Shown here: piece by piece, positions 17,233-25,791 of the stretch
How positions within the stretch are numbered: the stretch's first letter is position 1
How the letters are laid out: every line of letters starts with the position of its first letter
Assembly: GCF_032878975.1 (NCBI RefSeq)
Contig: NZ_CP043875.1
Coordinates: forward strand, 1,790,370 to 1,854,369
Length of the DNA: 64,000 nucleotides
Source of the DNA: Methanoplanus sp. FWC-SCC4
GTDB lineage: Archaea > Halobacteriota > Methanomicrobia > Methanomicrobiales > Methanomicrobiaceae
Direction of reading: 5' to 3'
Notes under the pieces: generated by a model
Databases searched by the model: none
Told to the model about the DNA's origin: nothing
Seen by the model: the letters and a program-made list of their open reading frames with translations, nothing else
Made by a program: the position numbers and the translations under genes

Positions 17233-18441
17233 TCAGAGTATTGAGAATGACCAGAGTATAACCGGCAGCATTACAGCACCCATACAGTATATTCTCCTGA
17301 TGTTGACAATCTGCGGGACAATGCCGGTAACCGATGCAAGTATCAAAATTAGTATCCCAAACGGGCCTGTAAGTGCAAATGTCAGAATAGTCATAAAGGC
17401 AATTATTCCATAACTTAAGTTCCTGACATTTATGCCGGCAAATATCCGTCCTGTCTTTGAGAAGAGAATTGTCAGAATAAACCCGGAAACTGCCGCACAA
17501 AATCCGAAGAACAAAAGGAAAGTTATGGGAGGCATCTGCTCCGATTCAGCTATTGCTGCCATCACGCCGTTTCTCATTCTGGATACGGCATAAAGCGCTG
17601 CAAGAGAGATGAATGCATTTGAAGTGTTTGCAGCGCTTGTTGCGGCTATGAACCCTTCCCTGTCTTTTTCAAGGTGAATGAGTGAGCCCAGGACTGCATT
17701 TGCAGAGGCGTTTGAAAGACCCGGAAGCCACCCTACAACCGAACCTGCAACTGTGCCTGCTATGCCGGTTTTAATAATCTCCCTTCGGCTCATCGTTATC
17801 CCGGAATGTGTCTGCTCAGGCATCTCCCCCGGAGATGACATGATTAAGACAGATATTCCAAACAGACCTGTTAATAGCGGCATTAGTATGGATGAATTTC
17901 CAAGACTGTGCCACGCAAGATAAGAGTGCTGAAAAGCAAAAAGTCCGAGGGCACCTGAGACAATGAATACGGCAAAAGACCATTCAGGAGATTCCGAATA
18001 TACTATCAGAGCACCTGCAACCCCGATTAATATGATTCCAATCCACCAGTCGACATATGGCTGCAGTGCAGGGAGGATTACTAAAAAAAGGGCGAATACC
18101 GGAAGGCTGAATACCGCACCCCATGCACTCCCGACAGCGGAAATCCTGACAGCCTCTTCCCCGCGTCCCTGAAGACAAAGACTGTGTGCCGGAAGAACGG
18201 AAAGGGCGGTGTCTGCATCGGGTATCCCGAAGAATGTTCCGGGCACTATATCAAGGAAGGTATGGACTATCAATGCTGACAGGAGTGAAACTGCCATTGC
18301 GGTTTCCCCAAAAACAGCAAGTATTACGGTCTGAACTGAAAGCAAAATTCCTGCCATCGTGTTTGCGTGAATGCCGGGGATGAGACCGCTCACTGTTCCA
18401 AGAACTACCCCAAGCAGAAAAACGGCGATTAACTCAGTCAT
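17233..18441 (-). CDS. TctA/DUF112-like membrane protein
   Basis: This 402-residue protein has about ten membrane helices and belongs to the archaeal branch of the TctA (tripartite tricarboxylate transporter large subunit) superfamily. The start SGLIPGIHANTMAG and the second-half GWLPGLSNASANA are the two inverted-repeat signatures of this fold. The small TctB and periplasmic TctC partners are absent nearby, which is usual for this archaeal group, whose substrate is unknown. The gene is convergent with the exchanger and divergent from the pilin gene. Confidence 0.82.
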   Translation of the reverse strand: MTELIAVFLLGVVLGTVSGLIPGIHANTMAGILLSVQTVILAVFGETAMAVSLLSALIVHTFLDIVPGTFFGIPDADTALSVLPAHSLCLQGRGEEAVRISAVGSAWGAVFSLPVFALFLVILPALQPYVDWWIGIILIGVAGALIVYSESPEWSFAVFIVSGALGLFAFQHSYLAWHSLGNSSILMPLLTGLFGISVLIMSSPGEMPEQTHSGITMSRREIIKTGIAGTVAGSVVGWLPGLSNASANAVLGSLIHLEKDREGFIAATSAANTSNAFISLAALYAVSRMRNGVMAAIAESEQMPPITFLLFFGFCAAVSGFILTILFSKTGRIFAGINVRNLSYGIIAFMTILTFALTGPFGILILILASVTGIVPQIVNIRRIYCMGAVMLPVILWSFSIL

Positions 18442-18579
18442 TGTCAGTTAAAATTTTAATTTGCACCCCATACAAGAATAAAATAATTATTTGATCCTGA
18501 ATTTTAGCTCAAAACCGGAAATAATCTTCAAAAAAAATACATCATTTGCAAAGAATATTTTATTTTCAAATTTTTTCAT

Positions 18580-18590
18580 AATATATATAA
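18580..18590 (+). promoter_or_regulatory. TATA box of the pilin gene
   Basis: AATATATATAA predicts a transcription start near 18612 and a leader of about 85 bases that includes the hairpin at 18650-18683. Confidence 0.55.
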
Positions 18591-18649
18591 GAGAATTTTG
18601 CAAACTCTTTTTTGTATAATTCAATTTAAATTTTTGATTTTCAGCCTTA

Positions 18650-18683
18650 TGTGAAAATCTATGCATACAATAGATTTTTCACA
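18650..18683 (+). promoter_or_regulatory. 13-bp leader hairpin before the pilin ribosome-binding site
   Basis: TGTGAAAATCTAT (18650-18662) pairs with ATAGATTTTTCACA (18670-18683), with one bulged T and a 7-base loop. The stem ends immediately before GGGATGTG, the likely ribosome-binding site, 15 bases upstream of the ATG. An RNA switch or a transcript-stability element are both possible. Confidence 0.55.
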
Positions 18684-18698
18684 GGGATGTGCATTTGA

Positions 18699-19103
18699 AT
18701 GAGCAGGTATAATAAAATCAATACTATCAAAGATGAAGAGGCTGTATCCCCGGTTATCGGAGTTATACTAATGGTTGCAATAACAGTTATTCTGGCGGCA
18801 GTCATCGCGGTATTTGTCTTCGGACTTACAGGAGATATGGACAGTAGTGTACAAAAGGATGTCAAACTTCAGGTTTCGACAAACAATACAGGTTTTGTTG
18901 AGTTCATTGTTTTTTCAGGAAATGATGTCAGCGAACTTGTAAATATTACAATCAGCAACGGTTCGGCAGGCAGTGATCAGTCATATCAGCATAATTTCAA
19001 AATAGGGGAGACTCTTACATCGCCTTTCAGGAAAACAGAAGGAGCGGTTGTTGCCACAGGAACTTTTGCTGACGGGAGCCGGCAGGTTCTTGCCAGGACC
19101 TGA
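18699..19103 (+). CDS. Archaeal type IV pilin
   Basis: This 134-residue protein has the archaeal Pilin_N (DUF1628) signature: a short charged leader ending in DEEAVSPVIGVILMVAITVI, followed by a continuous hydrophobic helix (VSPVIGVILM...VFVFGL, about 16-45). The class III signal peptide should be cut by the prepilin peptidase before the AVSPV segment, and the helix then forms the filament core. The remainder is a small beta-rich head with several Asn residues. Assembly ATPase and platform genes are not in this window. The gene is followed by a strong terminator, so it is probably a single-gene transcript. Confidence 0.9.
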   Translation: MSRYNKINTIKDEEAVSPVIGVILMVAITVILAAVIAVFVFGLTGDMDSSVQKDVKLQVSTNNTGFVEFIVFSGNDVSELVNITISNGSAGSDQSYQHNFKIGETLTSPFRKTEGAVVATGTFADGSRQVLART

Positions 19104-19110
19104 AAAATTA

Positions 19111-19142
19111 AGGGGTAAATTCTAGCCCCTGAACTTTTTTTT
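19111..19142 (+). terminator. Hairpin plus T8 terminator after the pilin gene
   Basis: AGGGG (19111-19115) pairs with CCCCT (19126-19130), and a T8 run follows at 19135-19142. This is a bacterial-looking intrinsic terminator, 7 bases after the pilin stop. Confidence 0.65.
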
Positions 19143-19217
19143 GATGATTTTTAATTTCCGGATTGCCGGGGTTTTAGTGCTATCATTTATCTGAATAACG
19201 CTACATATTTTGTGGCA

Positions 19218-19913
19218 ATGAAGATCGCAATAACCCGCCTGAAAGAAAAAGCCAAAAAGGATGCAGAGCTTTGCAAAAAATACGGGCATGCCTGCTATGC
19301 CGTATCTCCCATGGAGGCGTCTGTTTACGAAGATGCCGTCACTTCTTTTGCAGCACGTACAAATGAAGGTGAGTTTGACTGCATCTTTTTTACAAGTGCT
19401 CTTCCGGCAGTGCAGGTTGCGCCGCTTCTTAAAAAATGGCCGAGGGTTATTGCAATAGGGCCCCAGACAGCAAAGACGCTTGAGAGTTTCGAAATTTTGT
19501 GTGAGACTCTTCCGGCTTTTTATTCAAGGGATTTTGTACCTTATCTCGGCGACTGGATTGCCGGTAAAAAAATAGGGATTCCAAGAGCGGACGTTCCAAA
19601 TCCCGCCCTTATCAGCGCAATAGAGGAGAAGGGAGGAATTGTATGTGAAGTCCCGATATATTCGCTTGTTCCGACAAAAGAGGAGCTTTTGCTTGATGAT
19701 GCGGATGCAATAATATTTACAAGCGCAAATTCCTTTTCCTATGCGGTCTGGGACAAGAAAACGGACATCATTCCGGTGGCGATAGGCGATATCACGGGAG
19801 AGAGGATGAGAGAGGGTGGTGTGTCACCGGCGGTTACCGGGGATGGATCACTAGAAGGGACTCTTATCGCACTGAATGATTATATCGGAAAAATTTCCGG
19901 GGAAACTGATTAG
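19218..19913 (+). CDS. hemD: Uroporphyrinogen-III synthase
   Basis: This 231-residue protein is HemD, which closes and inverts ring D of hydroxymethylbilane to give uroporphyrinogen III. That is the common precursor of coenzyme F430, cobamides, sirohaem and haem. It has the two alpha/beta lobes of the family with weak overall conservation; visible pieces are FTSALPAVQVAPLL (first lobe), GKKIGIPRADVPN (linker) and DAIIFTSANSFSY (second lobe). ATG 19218 is preferred to the in-frame GTG at 19212. Its stop codon directly abuts the ATG of cbf5, so the two are probably co-transcribed. Confidence 0.85.
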   Translation: MKIAITRLKEKAKKDAELCKKYGHACYAVSPMEASVYEDAVTSFAARTNEGEFDCIFFTSALPAVQVAPLLKKWPRVIAIGPQTAKTLESFEILCETLPAFYSRDFVPYLGDWIAGKKIGIPRADVPNPALISAIEEKGGIVCEVPIYSLVPTKEELLLDDADAIIFTSANSFSYAVWDKKTDIIPVAIGDITGERMREGGVSPAVTGDGSLEGTLIALNDYIGKISGETD

Positions 19914-20843
19914 ATGAATTCTTTTGAGAATGATGATGAACTAAAAAAACTTCTTGAGTGCGGCATTATCGCAGTTGACAAACCACAGGGACCGACAAGC
20001 CATCAGGTTACCGCGTGGGTCGGCGAGATGCTCGGCGGCGATATAAGGATAGGTCACGGAGGAACTCTTGATCCGATGGTTTCAGGTGTTCTGATTATTA
20101 TGCTTGGCCGTGCAGTCCGTCTTGCTCCTGTTATCCTGAAGCACAGAAAAGAGTATATCGCGATTATGCGTCTTCACGGCGATGTTCCAAGGAAGGAGAT
20201 CGAGAGGGTTGCTGAGGAGTTTAAGGGCAGAACATACCAAAGACCCCCGAGGAAGAGTGCTGTCAGAAGACAGCTTAGGATAAGGTCAATTTACGATATT
20301 GAAGTTCTGGATGTCGATAAAAGACTTGTTCTTCTCCGTGTTGACTGTGAGGCGGGGACATACATAAGATCGCTTTGCATACACATGGCGCTTGCACTCG
20401 GTGTCGGAGGACAGATGGAGGAGCTTAGGAGGTCTAAGTCAGGCGGACTCGGACTCCCGGACATCTGCACTCTTCATGACCTCAAAGATGCCTGCGAGTT
20501 TGCAAAGGAGGGAGACGCTGATCTTTTGAAGTCCTTTATCTATCCGGCAGAGAGGCTTATTAGCGAGATTCCGGTTGTGACTATTAGAAACAGCGCTGTT
20601 GATGCAATATGCCACGGTGCACAGCTTGCCGGTGTCGGCATTATTGCAAGGGATAATTACAAGAAGGGCAGCCGCGTTGCGGTCATGACGGAAAAATCCG
20701 AGCTTGTATGTCTCGGCGAGGCCCTGATATCATCCGAAGAGTACAAACCCGGCGATACCGGAATTGTAATTGATCCAAAAATAGTCGTGATGAAGCCCAA
20801 AACATACAAAAAAGGCTGGACGAAGCACGAAAAATCGGAATAA
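19914..20843 (+). CDS. cbf5: RNA-guided pseudouridine synthase Cbf5 (archaeal TruB)
   Basis: This 309-residue protein is the catalytic subunit of the archaeal H/ACA RNP, which isomerises uridines in rRNA. It can also make Psi55 in tRNA. The catalytic motif GHGGTLDPMVSGVL contains the nucleophile Asp53. IIAVDKPQGPTSH, the KEYIAIMRLHGD block and RSKSGGLG follow in family order. Residues about 225-305 form the PUA domain. It begins directly after the hemD stop. Partners Nop10, Gar1 and L7Ae are not in this window. Confidence 0.95.
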   Translation: MNSFENDDELKKLLECGIIAVDKPQGPTSHQVTAWVGEMLGGDIRIGHGGTLDPMVSGVLIIMLGRAVRLAPVILKHRKEYIAIMRLHGDVPRKEIERVAEEFKGRTYQRPPRKSAVRRQLRIRSIYDIEVLDVDKRLVLLRVDCEAGTYIRSLCIHMALALGVGGQMEELRRSKSGGLGLPDICTLHDLKDACEFAKEGDADLLKSFIYPAERLISEIPVVTIRNSAVDAICHGAQLAGVGIIARDNYKKGSRVAVMTEKSELVCLGEALISSEEYKPGDTGIVIDPKIVVMKPKTYKKGWTKHEKSE

Positions 20844-21122
20844 TTTCCGGATTGTCAACAAATTATATCTAAAATAATTTTTAACTAATTTCTAAATAAT
20901 TTTCAAATAAATTTTTGTTCAGGGCATTAATTTTCCCGAATTACAGGGACTTATAAGAGATTTAAAAGAATATCAGGGGATTTTTATGATATTGGAATGC
21001 TCCTTTTCGGATAATAGTTTCCAAACCATTTCAAAAGAATTTATGACAACCCCGATGCCGGCATCAAAAGGATACCATTAATAGAAAAGGAATCTAATAT
21101 TTTGAGGCACTAGAACATTTTT

Positions 21123-21208
21123 GCTGAGGTAGTCTAGTCTGGAAGGGCGCAGGCCTGGAAAGCCTGTGGGGCGCAAGCCCCTCGGGAGTTCAAATCTCCC
21201 CCTCAGCG
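21123..21208 (+). tRNA. tRNA-Ser(GGA)
   Basis: The acceptor GCTGAGG (21123-21129) pairs with CCTCAGC (21201-21207), and the discriminator is G. The anticodon stem CAGGC/GCCTG holds CTGGAAA with anticodon GGA. The long variable arm GGGGCGCAAGCCCC is typical of class II tRNA. The T arm is GGGAG-TTCAAAT-CTCCC. No CCA is encoded. Confidence 0.95.
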
Positions 21209-21297
21209 CTTTGATAACTACTTGGAATTTTCATGTAATTTTTTTATGACAGAAAAATATATAGGGTTATTAGTCTAATATAAGCAATGTATATTCT

Positions 21298-21325
21298 CTA
21301 TCGTTCTGAAAAATCAGGACGATAG
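21298..21325 (+). promoter_or_regulatory. 12-bp hairpin upstream of the NYN-domain gene
   Basis: CTATCGTTCTGA (21298-21309) pairs with TCAGGACGATAG (21314-21325) through 11 Watson-Crick pairs and one G-U pair, closing an AAAA loop. A TATA-like ATATATAGG near 21256-21264 places the hairpin in the transcribed leader, 33 bases before the ATG. Confidence 0.55.
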
Positions 21326-21358
21326 ATTAATTTTCAGCAATTCTATATTTGTTGTATA

Positions 21359-21889
21359 ATGATTAATAGATCAGCCTTATTCATCGATAATGCCTATTTG
21401 CATAAATGTACTCCCCAAAATATTCAGATCGATTTTGAAATTTTATCTGACTATTTGTGCAGAGATACTCAGAAACTAAGAACATATTTCTATGACTGTA
21501 TGCCTTACCAGAGCAATCCATCTACAGAAAATGAAAAAATAAAATATTCACAATATAGCAAATTTATCTCTGTTATTGAAAAATTACCCCGATTTCAAAC
21601 GAGATTTGGGAAACTAAGCAAAAGAGAAGATGGCTCCTTTGAACAGAAAAGAGTTGATATTTTACTGGCGGTTGAACTTGTAAGGCTGAGCTGGTCAAAA
21701 CAAATAGGTCATGCGATAATTATTGCCGGAGACAGTGATTTCGTACCTGCCATTGAAGCCGCCAAAGATGCAGGTGTTATCGTATCTCTGTATTATTCAA
21801 ACCAGTCTATTCACAACGAATTATTATCCTCAGTTGATGAGAGATATTTAATGGGTGAAGATTTTTTTAACACTGTGAAAAGGCAATAA
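21359..21889 (+). CDS. NYN (PIN-like) domain protein, LabA/DUF88 family
   Basis: This 176-residue protein has the NYN-domain pattern of a PIN-like nuclease fold. The first strand carries the acidic residue (ALFIDNAYL, Asp10), followed by KRVDILLAVELVRLS with a central Asp, and then IIAGDSDFVPAIEAAKDAG with the GDSD cluster. These acidic residues normally bind Mg2+ for RNA cleavage. There is no extra nucleic-acid-binding domain. It is transcribed alone after tRNA-Ser. The lower GC content than its neighbours and the structured leader set it apart, and recent acquisition is possible. Targets are unknown. Confidence 0.85.
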   Translation: MINRSALFIDNAYLHKCTPQNIQIDFEILSDYLCRDTQKLRTYFYDCMPYQSNPSTENEKIKYSQYSKFISVIEKLPRFQTRFGKLSKREDGSFEQKRVDILLAVELVRLSWSKQIGHAIIIAGDSDFVPAIEAAKDAGVIVSLYYSNQSIHNELLSSVDERYLMGEDFFNTVKRQ

Positions 21890-22393
21890 ATCTGAATTCC
21901 AAACTCTTATACTTTGAACATTTGAGACAATTTTTTCATGACCGCCTTTACCCACACACAAAAAAACCCCGATAAGGCCTCCTTTCCGGCAGCAACCATC
22001 CACCTCAAATAATTTTTAAAAATCTCAGATAATCAAGGTTTTTCAGCCAAAATATCCGCATATTACAAAGATATAATGGCCTCTAAATTCAGGGTTTTTT
22101 TCAGAGGATGGATTGTATCAGGGTTGTCAAAAAAAACAGATACAAAGACAATATGAGCGTCTGAAAAACCGCAATAAAGGCTTAAAAACATATTATATAA
22201 CCTCTTCTTTACCGGATTTACAAAAATTATTAAAGTTGAAAATTGTAAAAGTTTAAAATTGTAAAAGTTGAAAAAATTCTAAAATTTATAAAAGTTATAA
22301 AAAATTTAAAAAAATCAAAAAGACCAATGATTATTCAGATTTCAGATATCCCCCGGGAATAATATTCAGCAAACAGCACACACCCCTGGTTTA
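21890..22393. other. AT-rich intergenic region
   Basis: There are no supportable genes in these 500 bases. The region contains several T- and A-runs and a low-complexity repeat at 22231-22316. Confidence 0.5.
22231..22316. repeat. Low-complexity tandem repeat, period about 16
   Basis: AAAATTGTAAAAGTT occurs at 22239-22253 and again at 22255-22269. It is flanked by degenerate copies made of the words TAAAGTTG, TAAAATT and TATAAAAGTT. It is nearly pure A/T with scattered G. Confidence 0.6.
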
Positions 22394-23080
22394 TCATTTT
22401 ATCCTCATGTTTCTTCTCACATCCTCAGCCGAAAATGGTCCGCAGTGCCCACCGTAAATTCTGGCCGGAGAATAATTAAGCACCTTTTTTACACTTTTTA
22501 ATACCTCTTTTTTGTTGTCAGCCCAGTATGGCATATGCGGCCTGCCTGAGAGCATTGAGGGAAAAATCAGATCACCGACAAAGGCATCACCGCTTTTCAA
22601 AACCACAGATACACTCCCCTGCGTATGACCGGGTGTCGGGATAACAGTTCCAGCCACTCCGAAATCCTCAAGACTATAAGAAGCACTGATGAGAATGTCA
22701 GGCTCAAACGGCGGGAAAATAGTATTCTCCCTTTCAAAACGGCTGGCAAGAAGTTTACCCGAAAGGCATGCAGGCTTAAGCTTACCCTGGTGCCCGCTCC
22801 TCACCCTGTTTAGATCCAGATGATGCATCAGAACCTTCGCTCCGGTTTTTGACCTCAACCCAAAAGCACTCCCGGCATGATCAGGATGACCATGGGTTAC
22901 AATAATCAGGTCCACATCCTCGGGACTCTTCCCAACAGCCGCAATTTTATCCAGTATATCATGTTCAGACCCCGGATACCCTGTATCTATTACAATCGTC
23001 CCTTCTTCACTGACAATATAGGAGGAAACAAAAACACTGTTCATAATATTCCATGAAACAGGAATTATATGATCCGTCAT
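22394..23080 (-). CDS. MBL-fold metallo-hydrolase
   Basis: This 228-residue protein has the metallo-beta-lactamase fold. The motif THGHPDHAG (62-70) gives the HxHxDH dinuclear metal site. Other ligands are the later His in TPGHTQGSV and an Asp in DAFVGDLIF. The final GGHCGPF carries the last His. This arrangement fits the glyoxalase II-like hydrolase branch. It is cytoplasmic with no signal peptide. The substrate cannot be assigned. It is divergent from the DUF2178/HTH operon. Confidence 0.87.
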   Translation of the reverse strand: MTDHIIPVSWNIMNSVFVSSYIVSEEGTIVIDTGYPGSEHDILDKIAAVGKSPEDVDLIIVTHGHPDHAGSAFGLRSKTGAKVLMHHLDLNRVRSGHQGKLKPACLSGKLLASRFERENTIFPPFEPDILISASYSLEDFGVAGTVIPTPGHTQGSVSVVLKSGDAFVGDLIFPSMLSGRPHMPYWADNKKEVLKSVKKVLNYSPARIYGGHCGPFSAEDVRRNMRIK

Positions 23081-23183
23081 ATCCCCGATAACACCCCTTT
23101 ACAAATCACAGATTTTCCTGCTGAGAATGGCTACCCGAATATAAATATTTATCCGGAACCAGCAATGCAGGAAATGAACCTGA

Positions 23184-23203
23184 TGTCAAACAAATTTAAC
23201 ATA
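23184..23203. promoter_or_regulatory. Putative operator shared with the ABC export operon (copy 1)
   Basis: TGTcAAACAAATTTAACATA lies 27 bases before the DUF2178 start. It lies downstream of the TATA-like TATAAATATTT near 23139-23149, so it falls around or just after the transcription start. The same 20 bases, with one difference, recur at 27185-27204. TGT-N12-ACA gives an approximate dyad. Confidence 0.5.
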
Positions 23204-23230
23204 TTTGCCTGAGATTTAATAATAACGAAG

Positions 23231-23662
23231 ATGAAACGCAATACATATTTCATAATAGTCGCAGTGATTGCCTTTCTGGAGTTATACCTTCTCTGGTGGG
23301 CTCTTAATTACTCAAGACCACCTGCAATGGAGATAACCGGAATCGGGATTGCCGCCGGAATAATTACCGCTCTTATATTAAAAGGAAAAGTGGAGGATGC
23401 ATCTATTGGCGGTGATGAAAGGCTTCATTTAATTAATGAAAAATCCGCAATGAAGACACTTCAGATAACCTGGATCCTGCTTTTTTCCTTTTCTGTATCA
23501 GCCCTTGTAATAATTGTTGAAAGGGGAGACATTTTCAGAAGACATTTTCTTGGATTCCCTTTCATTCAGATGATAATTTTATTTACGGCAATTCTTATTT
23601 TTGTCGCCTGCAGAATATATTATTCCAATAAATACGGGGGATACATCTCCGATGAAGAATAA
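23231..23662 (+). CDS. DUF2178 small membrane protein
   Basis: This 143-residue protein has four predicted membrane helices arranged as two pairs around a cytoplasmic loop. The loop carries the family signature GGDERLHLINEKSAMKTL. DUF2178 proteins are typically encoded with a small HTH regulator, as here: the next gene overlaps the end of this one by 11 bases. The partnership suggests a membrane sensor or anti-regulator, but its biochemical role is not known. Confidence 0.85.
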   Translation: MKRNTYFIIVAVIAFLELYLLWWALNYSRPPAMEITGIGIAAGIITALILKGKVEDASIGGDERLHLINEKSAMKTLQITWILLFSFSVSALVIIVERGDIFRRHFLGFPFIQMIILFTAILIFVACRIYYSNKYGGYISDEE

Positions 23663-23843
23663 GATCAAGGTTTTTCGTGCAATTAATGATATGACACAAG
23701 AAGACCTTGCAAAGGAAGTAGGTGTAACAAGACAGACAATACTTGCAATTGAAAAAGGAAAATATGACCCCTCACTTAGCCTTGCATTTAAAATATCAAG
23801 GATATTCGGGGTAAATTTAGAAGAAGTATTCATCTACGACTAA
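23652..23843 (+). CDS. Small HTH (XRE/Cro-type) transcriptional regulator
   Basis: This 63-residue protein is a single helix-turn-helix domain: IKVFRAINDMTQEDLAKEVG, VTRQTILAIEKGKYDPSLSL, FKISRIFGVNLEEVF. It belongs to the YgzD/HTH_3 group that accompanies DUF2178 membrane proteins. ATG 23652 overlaps the upstream stop (23660-23662), so translation is probably coupled. A 20-bp element found before its own operon and before the convergent ABC export operon is a candidate binding site. It has no ligand-binding domain, so the signal probably comes from DUF2178. Confidence 0.9.
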   Translation: MKNKIKVFRAINDMTQEDLAKEVGVTRQTILAIEKGKYDPSLSLAFKISRIFGVNLEEVFIYD

Positions 23844-23877
23844 AATTTTAGTTAACAAATATAATAAAAAATTATTT

Positions 23878-25098
23878 TTATTCGGCCCTTAACGCCTCAA
23901 TTGGATCAAGATTTGATGCCTTCCATGCAGGATATATTCCGGAGAGAATACACACAATTACACCGATAACAACCCCGAACGGAATATAAATCAGACTATC
24001 CGGCAGGAAAAAATAATCCATAGTTCCTATCATCCCAAATGTCAGTGTATATCCGCCGATAAAACTCAGCACTGCACCTATTAATGATCCAATGACTCCC
24101 AAAAGCAAAGACTCATAGAGAAACATTCTCCGAATTTCTCTCCTCTTTGTTCCAATGCTCCTTAATATTCCAATCTCCTTAATCCTCTCCGTAACTGACA
24201 TCATCATAACATTGAAGATGGAAACGGCTGCAACAAGAAGAGAAATTGCACCAATAGCTGTCATAAACGAAGTAATTGTTCCCAAAGACTCGCTTATATT
24301 CTCAAGCATCGAACCGGAATCCTGAATTTTAACCTCATCATCACGGTAATTTAACTGCCTGTCGAGTTCATCCTCAAGTGCTTCGATAGTGTCTATGTCT
24401 TCAACAACGATATTTACCTGGTCATATTCACCTTCTCCACCATAAAATGAAGTAAACCACTTCTCATCGGCAAGAATGGCATTATCGGAATTTAAGTCCA
24501 TGGACATTCCCTTCTCTTCTAAAATGCCATTTACCTTAACAGTGCTCTGACCCTCTTCCTCATCTCCAATCTTAATTTTGCTCCCGATTTTTAGATCATA
24601 CCTCTCAGCAAGTGAAGGACCGACAACAACACCGCTGGTGCTTACAGGATAACTGCCCTGTGCAACATCTACAAGCCCGGGTATTACCGCTGTATCAAGA
24701 CCATATATTGTTGCCCTTCCATCCTCACCGGCAACACTTATTGTATCGGATTCCGAATATATGGCAACAACAAGATTTTCAGCCCCGGAGATTTTTTCAA
24801 TATCCCTCAGCTGGCTGTTATCAAGATACTCATCACCAGACGAACCAGATTCGGAACCACCGTGTCCCATACCAATATTGCCACCGCCACCCCCTCCGCT
24901 GTCCGGAGTTATCATAATAACATTGCCGCTCTCAGACAGCTGCTGGGTTACTGACATTGTCATATTGGCACCCATTATCCCGATAGAAGTAATTGCAACC
25001 ACTCCGATTACAATGCCTGTTGCAGCAAGAAGTGACCTTAGAAAATTAAGCCTGATGTTCCTGAGTGAAAGCTCAAAAAATATATCCTTAATTATCAT
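23878..25098 (-). CDS. MacB/FtsX-type ABC transporter permease
   Basis: This 406-residue permease has one N-terminal helix (about 20-42) and a large extracytoplasmic MacB_PCD domain with a Gly/Ser-rich stretch (about 70-90). Three C-terminal helices form the FtsX domain: SVTERIKEIGILRSIGTKRREI, then two hydrophobic segments. The end WKASNLDPIEALRAE is the family hallmark. Such exporters work by mechanotransmission rather than classical transport. It overlaps the upstream ATPase gene by 11 bases and is the last gene of a three-gene operon. Confidence 0.93.
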   Translation of the reverse strand: MIIKDIFFELSLRNIRLNFLRSLLAATGIVIGVVAITSIGIMGANMTMSVTQQLSESGNVIMITPDSGGGGGGNIGMGHGGSESGSSGDEYLDNSQLRDIEKISGAENLVVAIYSESDTISVAGEDGRATIYGLDTAVIPGLVDVAQGSYPVSTSGVVVGPSLAERYDLKIGSKIKIGDEEEGQSTVKVNGILEEKGMSMDLNSDNAILADEKWFTSFYGGEGEYDQVNIVVEDIDTIEALEDELDRQLNYRDDEVKIQDSGSMLENISESLGTITSFMTAIGAISLLVAAVSIFNVMMMSVTERIKEIGILRSIGTKRREIRRMFLYESLLLGVIGSLIGAVLSFIGGYTLTFGMIGTMDYFFLPDSLIYIPFGVVIGVIVCILSGIYPAWKASNLDPIEALRAE

Positions 25099-25774
25099 CT
25101 ACAATCCTCCCGTCAGAAATTACAATTTTCCGGTTCGCATATTCGGCAATATCATCCTCATGGGTAACCATTACAATGGTTCTCCCCATCCTGTTTAATT
25201 CCGTTAAAATATCCATAATCTGTGCACTGGTCTTTGAATCCAGATTTCCGGTGGGCTCATCACAGAGAAGAATAGCGGGGTCGTTTACAAGTGCCCTTCC
25301 AACCGCAACCCTCTGCTGCTGTCCCCCGGAAATTTCAACAGGTTTGTGCTTAAATCTCTTATCTTCAAGGCCAACCATCCGGAGAAGCTTTGCAGGATAG
25401 CCGGATTCATCTCTTTTTTTGTGTTTCAGGACAAGTGGATATTCAACATTCTCCCGGAGATCAAGAAGGGGAATTAGATTGAATTTCTGAAAGATGTAAC
25501 CGATTTTATCCCTCCTGATTTCCGTTAGTTCATCATCATTGAGTTCCCGGATGTTTTTTCCGTCAATGAAAAGATCACCTGATGTCGGAACATCAAGACA
25601 TCCTATCTGATTCATAAGCGTTGACTTACCAGATCCTGAAGGACCCATTATCGCCACAAATTCCCCTTTGTAAATATCAAGAGAAATATCATCCAGCGCC
25701 AAAACCTCATCAGACGGAAGAACATACACTTTGGTCACATTACAAAGACTGATTACAGGTTCCTGAGTCATTCT
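25088..25774 (-). CDS. MacB/LolD-type ABC transporter ATPase
   Basis: This 228-residue ATPase has Walker A GPSGSGKST (43-51), a Q-loop in IFQKFNLIPLL, signature SGGQQQRVAVGRAL, Walker B AILLCDEP followed by TGNLDS, and a switch His in VTHE. It powers the FtsX-type permease encoded downstream. ATG 25774 starts at the usual family position (MTQEPVISLCNVTKVY). An in-frame ATG at 25792, overlapping the upstream stop as TGATG, is the alternative and would add six residues. The operon order is surface protein, ATPase, permease. Confidence 0.93.
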   Translation of the reverse strand, partial: RMTQEPVISLCNVTKVYVLPSDEVLALDDISLDIYKGEFVAIMGPSGSGKSTLMNQIGCLDVPTSGDLFIDGKNIRELNDDELTEIRRDKIGYIFQKFNLIPLLDLRENVEYPLVLKHKKRDESGYPAKLLRMVGLEDKRFKHKPVEISGGQQQRVAVGRALVNDPAILLCDEPTGNLDSKTSAQIMDILTELNRMGRTIVMVTHEDDIAEYANRKIVISDGRIVDDN

Positions 25775-25791
25775 GTTGCACTCTCCCGGCA

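Noticed and set aside
20986-21081. 31-codon frame with a GGGGA site before tRNA-Ser
   Set aside because: It is too short and featureless to support as a gene, although the ribosome-binding site is good.
21890-22393. Possible CRISPR-like repeats
   Set aside because: The repeats are AT-only with no spacers and a variable unit, so they are low-complexity DNA.
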